From assembly GCA_963556695.1 (NCBI GenBank), contig CAUWAG010000003.1, positions 5,394,001 to 5,458,000 on the forward strand: a stretch of 64,000 nucleotides of DNA, written 5' to 3'. Origin of the DNA: Anthostomella pinea (Eukaryota > Ascomycota > Sordariomycetes > Xylariales > Xylariaceae). Both the position numbers and the translations under genes were made by a program. Positions within the stretch are counted from its first letter, which is position 1. Every line of letters starts with the position of its first letter. Below the pieces are notes generated by a model. It saw nothing but the letters and a program-made list of their open reading frames with translations, was not told the DNA's origin and made no database searches. Below, in pieces: positions 12,695 through 23,661 of this stretch.

Positions 12695-15425
12695 GATGCT
12701 ATTTCGTTGCTATCGGCCCTACCGAGGCCAACAGTTGTTCGGCAGGCAATATCCAATGTGAGTCAGGACCGAGTGACACATGGACAGGCAGAAGCCTCTT
12801 CTCGACCCTCAAGGGCGACATCCTATTTAAGAGGTGCCGAGGGTCCCATTGCAGGATGATTAGCCAGACCCCTGCGGTGGGTTTGGCTTTCAGCCTCATA
12901 CTCTCCTGAACGCGGGCGGACTGGGGAGACCTTCAGCATGTAAGTATCTAGCAAGCAACCGCGGTGTTTCCCGAGGTTATGGCTTCTAGAATGCGTATGG
13001 AGCGGCTACTCTGGCTCAACGAGATGCTTTCCCCCTTGGTACCTCCCATCAACAAAATCAATGACTGCATACGTTCGTCGCATAATCTCTGACCTAAGGT
13101 AGGATTAGCGAAGATGGCGGTATTAAAAGTAGCCAATGGAGGCACTCGCACTGAAGAACCATCATCGTCGTGCATACACCCATGTCACGCAAAATGCCAC
13201 CTTCTCCATTTGCCTCCATTACGTGCTAGACACGGTACTTGGGAATATTTGACTCGGAAATCCCGTACCTGTTTCGTCAGGATCATCGTTTGGGTCAAGA
13301 AGCTCTGCCTATGCATCATTGTCGTATCTGAGGTATGTGCTGATTTGCGACACAAGGGGTCATTTAGGCGGCTAGATGAGAAGTGTGCCTCATCCGAGTC
13401 ACAAGGCTCTTTTTTTATGAAGTGCCTGAAGGGGGCTGTGTGCCCGCTCCAACATTGGTCCTGCATGCACAGCGAATCACCACTGGATGCCACACACCCC
13501 TATATTGCGAGGGACGGCGCCACCATTATCGGCTGGCATGGGGCGGAATTCCTGCGGGTTTCTTGTCGAGACCTCGGGATCGACCATCTTCGCACCTTTA
13601 CTTGCCCCATCTTTCCCACACGAGTATTTCGCCATCTTGTTCATACGATACTCATGAAGGCCTCCTCCATCGTCTATCGCGTCAAATCTCTGAACCTCTG
13701 CCATCCCAAATGACTCCTCGTCCATATACAACAAGCTGCGGTGGGGTGACTTCAAGCAGGCCTCGGTACGCTTCTTTAAAAAGCCAGGCTGTCACCACCA
13801 TCCCGGGGCGCTACATTCATCCATCCAAGCTCGAAAACCTACTATGCGCTCGCTTTGGGGATAATTATACTGTCGAGGTAGGCATTCATTCCGTCGAAAA
13901 GCTGACTGCGATCTACTCACCAAAACCAGATGCGCCGAGACTCTTACACAGTCTACGCAAAATCACGACTCTCTCATGAGGATATCTGGAAGTGCTACTG
14001 AAGCGCCACCTCGGTTCGACTCTTGGTTGGTATGACATCTATTTATTTATTATTATCAAGCTCTTCGACCGCAAGAGAACATCTAAAGCCAAAAACCCTG
14101 AAATACAAAAAAGCAGAGCCCCCGTGCTATACGTTAAGTCTAACAAAATGAAACGCCGCAAATCATCTCAATCTACCAAACCTATAAATATAAATAGCGT
14201 CTACAGACCAGGCCATGCATTACACGCCGAGCGGCATGCACGCAAAGCCTTGCCTATAGACCCAGACCCTGCTCAAGACACCTTATACTCTCCTTCATCC
14301 TCCCCCGTTTGTCCCCAAGTCGCCATGGGCATCTGCAGAAGCTGACAGCATATAGGGGCCCATCACGATATGATGTTTGGTAATGATATGGAATAGAAGG
14401 GTCTCTTTTGGGAAGCGGTGGAGTTATACGAGTAGGTTGGAAGCAGCGCCTGGACAGGCTCCTTGGATATAAGTGCACACACCCCTACGTTTGCAGAGTC
14501 GAGCGCTATATATCAACGTCGTTTTCGTTAAGTCTTCAATACATACCAGTCTTTGATGCATCTTGAATTGGATCATGCAACTGGAGCCAAAGGGGCGATG
14601 TGTCCTCTCCTAGATGATGATGACGGCGAGTCTGAAGCGACGGCAGCAACCAGTATGTACTCTGTCTAGCCTCATGATGCCCGAGGTCATACTGGCCACG
14701 CGGTGCCCCTGAGAATGCTAAAACAAGGCAGTTGAAGACTTTACTCAGGAGTCACCTGGGAGAGGACCTGCTTTCGTCAAAAGGCGATACAGCCATCAAT
14801 ACGGCACTCGGGCATCATCAAATTCTGATCATAGATCAGCTTGCTGCCCGTGCGAGTTCTCACCATAATTCGTGCGTCTGTGCCTGGTACCCGGAGCTTG
14901 TGATAAACTGGATGGCGGGAAAGCAGACATGGCCTACCAGAAGTCATGGTCCTCAGTCTTGTATATTGATGTATGTATGTATGCCTGGCACAGTGATGCT
15001 ATGTCAATGTGGGCGCTTTGACGGAGGCAGGTGAGCGATGTTGAGAAACAAATTGATATACGTGACTGGTGACTGGTAGAGATGTCATGCCGCAATTACT
15101 GCTAGGATGGAGTATATGTTTCAGTTGAATCAGTTCAGGGGCTACGTTTGGGTAGGTACTACATGAGTGTAAGCGTTACTGCTTTTACTCCTATCCGCGG
15201 AGGCTTCAGTGGCTTCAAACTCGCATACTCTGGTGGAGGCTCACCGTCGAACCACGGTCGCATACCTAAGGTATTGAAGCAAACAGGAAAATTGCAGACC
15301 ATATTACGAGCTGATCCCTCGGGCCTTCATCGTTCTCCACCGTGCCCCTTTGGAACGATTGACCAAGTTAAACATATTCCACAGTCGCCGACTCCGCAGC
15401 CACACTGTCATGGCAATAGAGGATT
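12695..15425. other. 2.7-kb region without convincing genes
   Basis: Short ORFs occur on both strands. The two longest (+, 13114-13713 and 13383-13979) overlap in different frames and carry no motif. A minus-strand frame at 13477-13755 (containing YMDEESFGMAEVQRFDAID) looks protein-like but has no start context or family I recognise. A low-GC patch lies at about 14040-14200. Possibly the site of an older decayed gene. Confidence 0.35.
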
Positions 15426-16205
15426 TCACAATCGAGCCTTGGGCTTGGAACCCACCTCAACATCTTTCAAGTCCACAATCTTCCCAACTCGCCAGCTCAC
15501 ATCGCCGCTGCCGGCATTTGCCCCATGCTTCCCCTGCTTCCAGCGCCATCGATCCTTATCCTGTCGTCCGGCCTCCAGTACCTCCTTTACCTATCCTCCC
15601 ACCACGGGTAGTATCTTGAACGCATGTCCCGAGTCGCCCGATACGACCATTACCCCCTTTTTGTTGGGTACGAAGTCGATGACGTATTCCGTATCCCCGG
15701 TATCCGCGACCCAGCACATCGTCCTATTGATCAAGGGCCGATCCGCCAGCGCCGGCAATGTCTCCCGCAGCAGCCGGCGGATAGCAGCCTCGTCCTGGGC
15801 CGGGATGAACGCGTTGTTCTCCGGTGGCACGGACAGTTTCGCATCGGAACCGGCCACCTGGGTATAATGCGTGTAGCCCGCGCCGGCTGGCACAGCTTCA
15901 ACAGATTCGTGCGCGGGTCCGGCTCGAAGAAGAACCCGATGTCCCGAGCGTACATGACCGGTATACCGCGCAGCTTATCCGCTTCGGCGGGCGTCAGCTG
16001 TATGTGAGCGACCGCTCAGGCCTTTGCCGTCACCTGCGGTCCGACCTGCGGGAGCACGGCGGCCAATAAGGCACCGAGCGTCAGGATGGTGAGCGGAGCC
16101 TGGTACTGCTTTCCTGACACCGTTGTGGCACCCTTGCAAGTGTTTCCGGTGTATAGCAGCGACTTCACCTCCTCGCCGAGATGGATCTTGACTCCCAGGG
16201 CGCTA
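15426..16205 (-). pseudogene. Fructosyl amino acid oxidase-like relic (5'-truncated)
   Basis: C-terminal part of an FAD-dependent amine oxidase of the fructosyl-amino-acid/saccharopine oxidase type. Readable pieces in order are [83 protein letters not shown] and GDSGHAFKILPVVGG. Three lesions are visible. About half of the protein, including the N-terminal FAD-binding Rossmann motif, is missing at a junction near 16205. A one-base loss near 15887, in the LLKLC...GAGYTH stretch, shifts the frame. A TAG at 15591-15593 replaces a codon where homologues usually have an aromatic residue. The frame then continues to a natural-looking end ...KPKARL (TGA at 15426-15428), a possible variant PTS1 peroxisomal signal. 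It is fused head-on to the truncated transporter upstream. Confidence 0.75.
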
Positions 16206-16785
16206 GCCAATAGTGACGAGACTGTAGGCGACGCCTTTCTTGGTCTGACCTGCAGTGTTCGCTTGAGGCAGCCAGATACCAATCACATATGGGGCTATGA
16301 TGGTCAGCGATGCCCTTTCCAAGATTCAGGGGTTCCCACTTACGCCAATAGAAGTACATGAAGTACAAGCCGACCATCTGGCCGGCAATGTTGCTTTTCG
16401 GCAAGCCGTACACCAAAGACGTGCCCAATATTGGTAACAGCAGGGCGATGCAGGCGACTAATGTTCGTCTGTTGTGCCACCTCGCCGCTATGTAGCTGAA
16501 GAACCACGCACCAGACGTCGCCAGCACACCGAATGGCATGGTGAGCAGGCTTGCATCTAAAGACGAGAAGTCTAGATCATTGATGATGATGGAGCCGAAC
16601 GTCACAAGACCGCCGTTGGGGATGTTGATTACGACGTTGAACACAACAATGATCCAAATCTTCACATCGAGGAGAGCCTCCCACACCTGATCCCACTTCC
16701 ACTTCGCGTTCCTGATCCCTGTTCGGTTCTCGGCAAGGCGTTGCACGGCGTGGAACTTCTGCTCGGCTGAGAGGAAGCGGGCATT

Positions 16786-16801
16786 CATTGGGTTGTCGGG
16801 C
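16786..16801. repeat. Target-site duplication, left copy (SINE)
   Basis: 16-bp direct repeat CATTGGGTTGTCGGGC, repeated exactly at 17290-17305. Reading across one copy on the minus strand gives the conserved transporter sequence LPDNPMNARFLS, so the repeat arose from the insertion. Confidence 0.85.
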
Positions 16802-17289
16802 CCTATGGCGCAATGGTCAAATGCGCCTGGTTGTGTTCTCGTTTGTGCGAGTCGACAACCAGCACACGACAGTGGAGAGGCCCCTTATCGCAGAGCCCGA
16901 TAGCCAAACAGCTTGTCTCCACAACACCCACTCCTGCGAGGGTTTTCCCCTTATGGTTTCCCTCGCCAGCAGATAACAAACACCTACTTCACCCACCAAT
17001 ACGACATATATCGAACGGCTACTGGAACGATGTGTACACCAGAGGACTGAGGTTCACTGGGTCGCTTTGTCACTGGATAGGAGGTTTTTCTGACAGAATC
17101 GTGCTTGGGTATTGACTAAAACCATCTGGTCACTCCAGGTTGGTACCGCTACAGCGAGGATGGGCTCGTGCGCGGATCTGAATGTATCTAGACTGACACC
17201 TCTACAACCTTGCGATGCAATGGCTCTGGGAGGCGTGGTTTGCCCTATGGAGGGACTGCACCCACGATAAATACAATCAATCAATCAAT
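16802..17289 (+). mobile_element. SINE with LINE-derived 3' end
   Basis: A 488-bp insertion in an exon of the MFS transporter, flanked by a 16-bp direct repeat CATTGGGTTGTCGGGC (16786-16801 and 17290-17305); one copy of that repeat restores the transporter frame. The 5' end is tRNA-like: TGGCGCAATGG fits a Pol III A box inside a D-arm-like hairpin (GCGC...GCGC), and GTGCGAGTC about 30 bp later is one base off a B box. The last ~135 bp align with the 3' end of the LINE copies in this window (TCTGGGAGGCGTGGTTTGC and the final ATAAATAC), ending in an AATC-repeat tail. No coding capacity. These are the expected features of a SINE moved by that LINE. Confidence 0.8.
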
Positions 17290-18310
17290 CATTGGGTTGT
17301 CGGGCAGTACGAAGAAGAGGACGAGAGAGTAGCCGACGTTGATGGCGCCGGTTATTATGTAGAGGTACTGCCATGTGAGGAGCGGGGCAGTCGCGGGTAT
17401 CTGGCCGACGGCCCACGTGAAGAAGCCGTTGATGATCGATGAGAAATACGCAAACACGATTGCGTTCCTTGGCGGTTCTGGCGTAGAGTGTCAGTGGTGA
17501 ATCTACCTAAGGCTCTCGACCGCCCAAACCGCGGCCAGTCAGGCGGTCCGGTCTCCAACAGGGAAGAAATAAAGGGGAGCGGATGGGGGAGGGGAGAATG
17601 GACATGGACTTGAGATCTGCTTACGTTCGTTCTTCTTGTAGAAGCTAGCAACGATCATCGTCAGCGATGGGGTGATAGCGGCTTCGAGGAAGCCAAGCCA
17701 GAACCGCAGGGCCATAAACCCAGACCACGACCTGACTGGTGCATAGCAGATTGTCAAGATCGACCATATAATGGAAGCGGTGGAGAGGAATTTGGCCGGA
17801 GGGACTCGCTGGACGAGATACGAAGCCGGGACCAGCCCAATGAGGGTCTGCCGTTGTCAGTCCATAGTCCAAATGGCACTTGGGATCACATCACTTACGC
17901 CAAGGGGCAGAATACTCCCGAGCCAGCTGTACTCCTGACCAACCATGTGGTTGTCCGTCTGGAAGCCATAGAGCGAAGCGGTGCCTATCTGCACCTTGTC
18001 CACGGCTCCAAGAGTGGCTGCGAATAGGAGCTAGAAGGTGAACATGGTTAGCGAGAGACCAGACCGCGAGTTCCGGAAGAGTAGGACATTGACTCACCAA
18101 AGGGATCATCCAAGCATCGATCTTCTTGACGATTTTTTTCTCCTGCTCAGGGGTCATGGGAGAGAATTCCTCGGTGTTGGCAAGATACTTAGCTGCCTCA
18201 TCGAGGACAAGTTCGTCCGCGGGCTTGACCACCTCCCCAGGGGAGGTGGATGTGACCGGCTGAACCGTGTCGCCCGTCTTGTCGTCGTTCATCTTGTCGG
18301 AATCGGCCAT

Positions 18311-19137
18311 TGATAATCGCGATGTCAAGAGAAGCTCAGTATGGCTTGTCGATGGATAAGATGATGACCGCCAGGTCAGACCGTGTCTACATCGACAGTC
18401 CCGACTATATACAAGGCATCGTATCTCGTCCGAACAGCCAGGGACGTATCTTATCAGGATATGCTACGCCTCGTGTGTCTTGGACCCTGCTGTGCTACTT
18501 CCCCGGCATATGACTCCGCAGGTGTGGACACGGTCGCTATCGCGTTACCCACCTGCATATTCAGGTTCACTATCTAGCACGCTCTCCAAGGGGAGTCGTC
18601 TGGTGAAAAATTACCGGCTTATCGGCCAGGTTTGGTACTTATCCCAGAGATATCAAAGTTCCAGAAATTCTGTAGACGTGAAGCATCGCTGGGCATACCG
18701 AAGCTTGGCGAGGCCCAAGCTGATTGGCCCCAAACGGTCCTATACCAGAAGGGTTTAAAGAGAAGGAAGTTCGAATCGACGACAACTGGCCAATCAGAGC
18801 TTGAGAGTGGAGGTATCAAGACCTCGCACTGTCAACCCGATCTCTTCCCCATCTTCGGGCTTCCCCCTTGCCTTGTCCTCACGCAGGAGGCCCGTTGACC
18901 CATAGCGTTGTGTGGGAAGATCGATAAGAGCCGGAACCGGAAGCCTGATATACAGCTCATGGTTAGGCAGTCCGAAACGACGACGAGTACAGCGAAGCTC
19001 CTATCATCGGGCCAAAATCACGGAACCGATATGGCAATACTCCTATATCAAAGCAAGCCCCCTTGAATGCTCGAGCTTATCAGGAATTGCGACACGTATC
19101 CAACACTGGCACCAAGAGCCGGACAACACCACCGACC
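18311..19137. promoter_or_regulatory. Divergent promoter with six GATAAG sites
   Basis: Region between the divergent transporter and 5-oxoprolinase genes. The hexamer GATAAG (either strand) occurs at 18355-18360, 18450-18455, 18618-18623, 18638-18643, 18923-18928 and 19076-19081; fewer than one would be expected by chance. HGATAR is the known target of AreA/NIT2 GATA factors, which activate nitrogen catabolic genes when preferred nitrogen runs out. This fits 5-oxoproline use as a nitrogen source, but binding is inferred. Confidence 0.55.
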
Positions 19138-22100
19138 ATGGCAGTAGATACGATAACTCCGCCTGTTGAGCCCAAGAGCAATCAAGTTCGCTATCGGTAA
19201 GGGACCCCGTGCCTCTGATTGCGTGCCCGTGGCTGACATCACGTCCAAGATCGCGGTGGTACATTTACCGATGTTTGGGCCGCAATACCGGGGAGAGAGG
19301 ACATCGTGCTCAAGCTCCTGTCGGTCGACCCTGGCAACTATGATGATGCGCCAGCCGAGGGTATACGCCGTGTATTGGAGCTGGTCTCCAGAAAGACCAT
19401 ACCCAGGCGCTCACCGATCCCGAAGGACTTGATTCATTCTATACGAATGGGCACTACCGTCGCCACCAATGGTAAGTGACGCGACCACCCGCCTCGAGAG
19501 TTTATAGTACTGACAGGAATTACAGCTCTTCTGGAGAGAAAGGGGACAAGACACGCCTTTGTCGTCACCCAGGGATTCCGTGATCTCCTAGACATCGGCT
19601 ACCAGTCCAGACCGAAGCTGTTCGCGCTGGGCATTCGTAAACCCGAGCTCCTGTATGATGAGGTTGTCGAAATTTCCGAGAGGCTGACACCGGAGGAATT
19701 CGACGAAGATATCAACAAGGACAGTCGTCCGCCACTGAAAGAGGTACCCGGTGTGCTTGTCAAGGGGACCACGGGGGATATCCTGCGAGTCATTCGCCCC
19801 CTGGACGAAGACGAGGTCCGCCAGAAGCTATCTACCATCCGAGCAAATGGCATTGACACCATCGCCGTCTGCTTGGCCCATTCGTACCTGTACCCAACCC
19901 ACGAACTTCGAGTCGCCGAGATCGCAAGGGAGCTCGGCTTCACCCACGTCTCAACCTCGTCCGGCGTGGGCGCCAACATGATCAAGATGATTTCCCGAGG
20001 TGGCTCTGCTTCGGCAGATGCGTATTTGACCCCGGAGATCACCCGATACATTGCTGGATTTTCCAAGGGCTTTGAGAATGGGAACCTGGATGGCGTCTCT
20101 TGCGAGTTCATGCAGTCCGACGGAGGCCTTGTGAATCACAAGACCTTCAGTGGCTTAAGAGGAATCCTGAGTGGGCCAGCTGGTAAGGCTCGCAGGACCT
20201 AGGTCATGGAAACGCGCTAATGATATTCGATAGGCGGTGTTGTCGGCCATGCCAGGACGTCCTATGATGGAAAGTCGCCCATTGTCGGCTTTGATATGGG
20301 AGGTACTTCGACTGACGTGAGTCGATACGGAGGTGCCTTTGAGCACGTCTTTGAAACCACCACTGCTGGTGTATCGATACAGTCTCCTCAATTAGACATC
20401 AATACGGTAGCTGCTGGCGGTGGCTCAATGCTATTCTGGCGCGATGGTCTTTTCAAAGTCGGTCCGGAGGTTAGTTACTACCAGCAGATTCGCGAACGGC
20501 ACTCAATACTAACGTTGACACAGAGTGCTGGCGCTCATCCAGGACCAGCATCGTACCGCAAGGGCGGTCCGCTGACAGTCACTGACGCCAATCTCTTGTA
20601 AGTAGGGGTTGAAAGGCAGAAGAATGTGCATTACTGACAATGAGCCGCAGCCTCAGTCGACCTCTTCCCGAGTTCTTCCCAGCAATCTTCGGCCCAAATG
20701 AAAACCTTCCGCTCGACTCCGACATCGTCGCGAAGAAATTCGAAGAGCTCACGGCGCAGATCAATGCAGACACCGGCCGGTCGATGACCGCACTAGAAGT
20801 TGCTCACGGCTTCATCGACGTGGCAAACGAGTCGATGAGTCGCCCGATCCGGGCGCTGACAGAAGCCCGTGGGTTCGAGACTGCAGAACATAACCTAGCT
20901 ACATTCGGTGGTGCCGGAGGCCAGCATGCCTGCGAGATCGCGTCGAAGCTGGGCATTCGCAGGACTGTCATCCACAAATACTCCAGCATCCTGTCGGCGT
21001 ACGGAATGGCCCTCGCCGAGGTGGTGCAAGAGGCGCAAGAGCCAAGCTCGGAGATCTTGTCGGACGAATCGGTCCCTAGGCTTAACGAAAGGCTCGGTGT
21101 GCTCAGGAACAAGGTCACCGAGGGCCTGCTGGCCCAGGGTACCAGTCCATCCGCAATCGCGCACGAGCCTTACCTCAACCTGCGGTACCACGGGACTGAC
21201 ACAAACTTCATGATCACCGAGCCTGCGGACGGCGACTGGCGGTCGGCACTGGAGAAGGAACATCTCCGTGAGCTGTCTTTCACCTTCCCGCGTGATAGAA
21301 AAGTCCTGGTCGACGATGTCCGAGTCAGGGGTGTCGGCAAGAGTGGCGAGGCTAGCCATGCCAACGAGCAGCTGGTAAAGGAGTTGAAGAATTTCACGTT
21401 CGCAAGCGCCTCAGGCGAAGGAAAAGTGGTAGGTCAAGAATTATTCCACCGGAAAGTCCCTCATCTAACTTCTCATAGGCCAATGTCTTCTTCGAGGCCG
21501 GTGGTCTTCAACCCACGGAGATCTTCCGCCTCGGGGATCTGGCTCCAGGAAGCGTTGTAGATGGACCGGCAATCATCATCGATAACACCCAGACCATCGT
21601 GGTGGTACCCTCGGCCAAGGCCAAGATCCTCACTTCCCATGTCGTGATCGACCTCGCCGACGGGAAGTCGAAGCAGTATAAGGACGAGCACGAACTTGTC
21701 GTGGACCCCATCAAGCTCAGTATCTTCGGCCACAGATTCATGAGTATTGCCGAGCAGATGGGACGGACTCTGCAGAAGACCAGTATCTCGCTCAATATCA
21801 AAGAGCGGCTTGACTTTTCCTGTGCGATATTCAGTCCGGACGGCGAGCTGGTGGCTAATGCACCTCATGTGAGTCATCTCCAAGCCAGACAGGCCATTGG
21901 CATATGCACTTACACGGCCGCAGGTTCCGGTACATTTGGGAAGTATGAGCTATGCAGTCAAATACCAACACAACCTCCACCACGGAAAGTTACGGCCTGG
22001 AGACGTGCTAGTATCGAACCACCCTGAGTCAGGAGGAACTCATCTACCAGGTACGCTGTGATGAACCCTGTCTTGGCATCCAATGCTAATCTGGTACCTC

Positions 22101-23661
22101 GGACATCACGGTGATTACACCGGTCTTCGACGGAGATGGCAAGTCGATCTGTTTCTACACAGCTTCACGGGGCCACCACCTAGACATAGGAGGATTCCGA
22201 GGTAACTCGATGCCGCCGTAAGTGTTCCCTGGTGTATCCGCCTGTCGTGCTGAGCTCTAATATGTTAGCAGTGACTCGACGGAACTATGGCAAGAGGGTG
22301 CGGCAATCAAGTCCTTCTTCCTCGTACGGGATGGCCATTTCGACGAAGAGGGAATTGTCGCTCTTCTGCTGGAGCCAGGGAAATATCCTAACTGCAGTGG
22401 TTCCCGACGACTAGGAGACAACCTGTCAGATCTCAAGGCCCAAGTCGCAGCCTATACCAAGGGTAGCAACCTGATTAACGCGCTGATGGATGAGTACGGC
22501 AAGCATACCGTCCACTTCTACATGCGCAAGATCCAGGAGAACGCCGAGGTGGCTGTCCGTGGCTACCTCAAGTCCGCCTTCAAGCGGTTCGGGTCGAAGC
22601 CGTTCAAGGCGCGGGATTACCTCGACAACGGCTCGATGATGCAGGTGGCCATCACGGTCGACGAGGAGGGCTCCGGCACATTCGACTTCACGGGGACGTC
22701 CTGCGAGATGCTGTCGAACATGAACGCGCCGCCGGCTATCACCTACTCGGCGCTGATTTACACACTGCGACTGCTTATTAACTCGGACATCCCGCTCAAC
22801 CAGGGCTGCCTGGCGCCGACCAAGGTGATCCTGCCCAAGAACACGCTCCTCAACCCGTCGTCGGGCCCGGCCGTGTGCTGCGGCAACACGCTGACGTCGC
22901 AGCGGCTCGTCGACCTGCTGCTCAAGGCGTTCCGCGCGGCTAGCGGGTCCCAGGGCTGCATGAATTGTTTCGGATTCATGGGTAATTGCAAGGTCGAGAA
23001 GAAAGACGGCGAGGACGGCGTCGAGGGTCAGAAGAAGCCGCAGGATGAGGAGCTGGGCTTCGGCTTCGGCTACGGCGAGACCATCTGCGGCGGCGAGGGC
23101 GCGGGCCCGACGTGGCACGGCGCCTCGGGGGTGCAGATCCACATGACGAACACGCGCACCACCGACGTCGAGATCATCGAAAAGCGGTACCCGGTGCTGG
23201 TGCGCGAGTTCTCGATCCGGCAGGGCAGCGGGGGCCGGGGCAGGTTTAGGGGCGGGTGCGGCATCGTGCGCGACTGGGAGTGCCGCCACGACCTCACCTT
23301 CGGCCTCATCACGGAGCGCAGAGTCCACCAGCCGTACGGGATGCTCAGAGGTGAGAACGGCGAGTCGGGGGCGAATTATTGGGTCCAGAAGACCGACGAC
23401 GGCGATGGCGAGCGCTGGATCAACATCGGGTCGCGGGGCCAGGTCGACATGAAGGAGGGCGACCGCTGCGTTATCCATACGCCCGGCGGTGGGGGCTGGG
23501 GTGCGTTTGAGGATGATGAGGTGGATGGAGAAGTAGATGGCGCTGCCAACGGCGTCATGGACGGCGCGCTTGTGAATGGCGAGACCCCGGCCAAGATTGC
23601 GTACCCGAGGGCGACGGGGAGCTTTCATACCTACGCAGCCGCCCAGGAGGCAGCTTCATGA
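19138..23661 (+). CDS. OXP1: 5-oxoprolinase (ATP-hydrolysing)
   Basis: Cytosolic enzyme cleaving 5-oxo-L-proline to glutamate with ATP, about 1270 residues. The N-terminal hydantoinase-A half begins [16 protein letters not shown] (ATP-binding motif), then [17 protein letters not shown] and [18 protein letters not shown]. The hydantoinase-B half follows: [31 protein letters not shown], then the last exon to [12 protein letters not shown]. Good GT/AG introns lie at about 19472-19525, 20184-20233, 20475-20522, 20598-20650, 21430-21479, 21868-21924 and 22220-22269. Two oddities are visible. The ATG at 19138 is not in frame with IKFAID, and no in-frame ATG precedes it (only TTG at 19166 after a TAA), so the start is unresolved. 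The intron at 22051-22102 would have to end in GG. Either the gene is decaying or the model needs an upstream exon and a rare splice site. Confidence 0.88.

Larger units (their letters stand above)
16206..18310 (-). pseudogene. Dal5-type MFS anion/allantoate permease, disrupted
   Basis: Remains of a major facilitator transporter of the anion:cation symporter (Dal5/allantoate permease) type. Exon 1 starts MADSDKMNDDK at 18310 (cytosolic tail, then KKIDAWMIPL). Later exons read LLFAATLGAVDKVQIGTASL, APVRSWSGFMALRFWLGFLE, AITPSLTMIVASFYKKNE and LLTWQYLYIITGAINVGYSL, then VLPDNPM. The frame is broken there by a 488-bp SINE (16802-17289) and resumes at MNARFLSAEQKFHAVQRLAE, running to YVIGIWLPQANTAGQTKKG and VAYSLVTIG, where it ends at the deletion junction near 16205. 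Roughly the last 60-90 residues, about two TM helices, are missing. Exons between the lesions remain open with good splice sites, so inactivation is probably recent. Confidence 0.85.

Noticed and set aside
13114..13979. Two overlapping ~200-codon + strand ORFs
   Set aside because: Different frames over the same DNA, Cys/His-rich, no motif, no splice pattern.
16802..17289. 488-bp insert as a retained intron
   Set aside because: Flanked by an exact 16-bp duplication of coding sequence and carrying SINE features; splicing it out would not need the duplicated codons.
22426..23628. 400-codon minus-strand ORF
   Set aside because: Shadow of the last 5-oxoprolinase exon; Arg/Ala/His-rich as expected for an antisense frame of GC-rich coding DNA.
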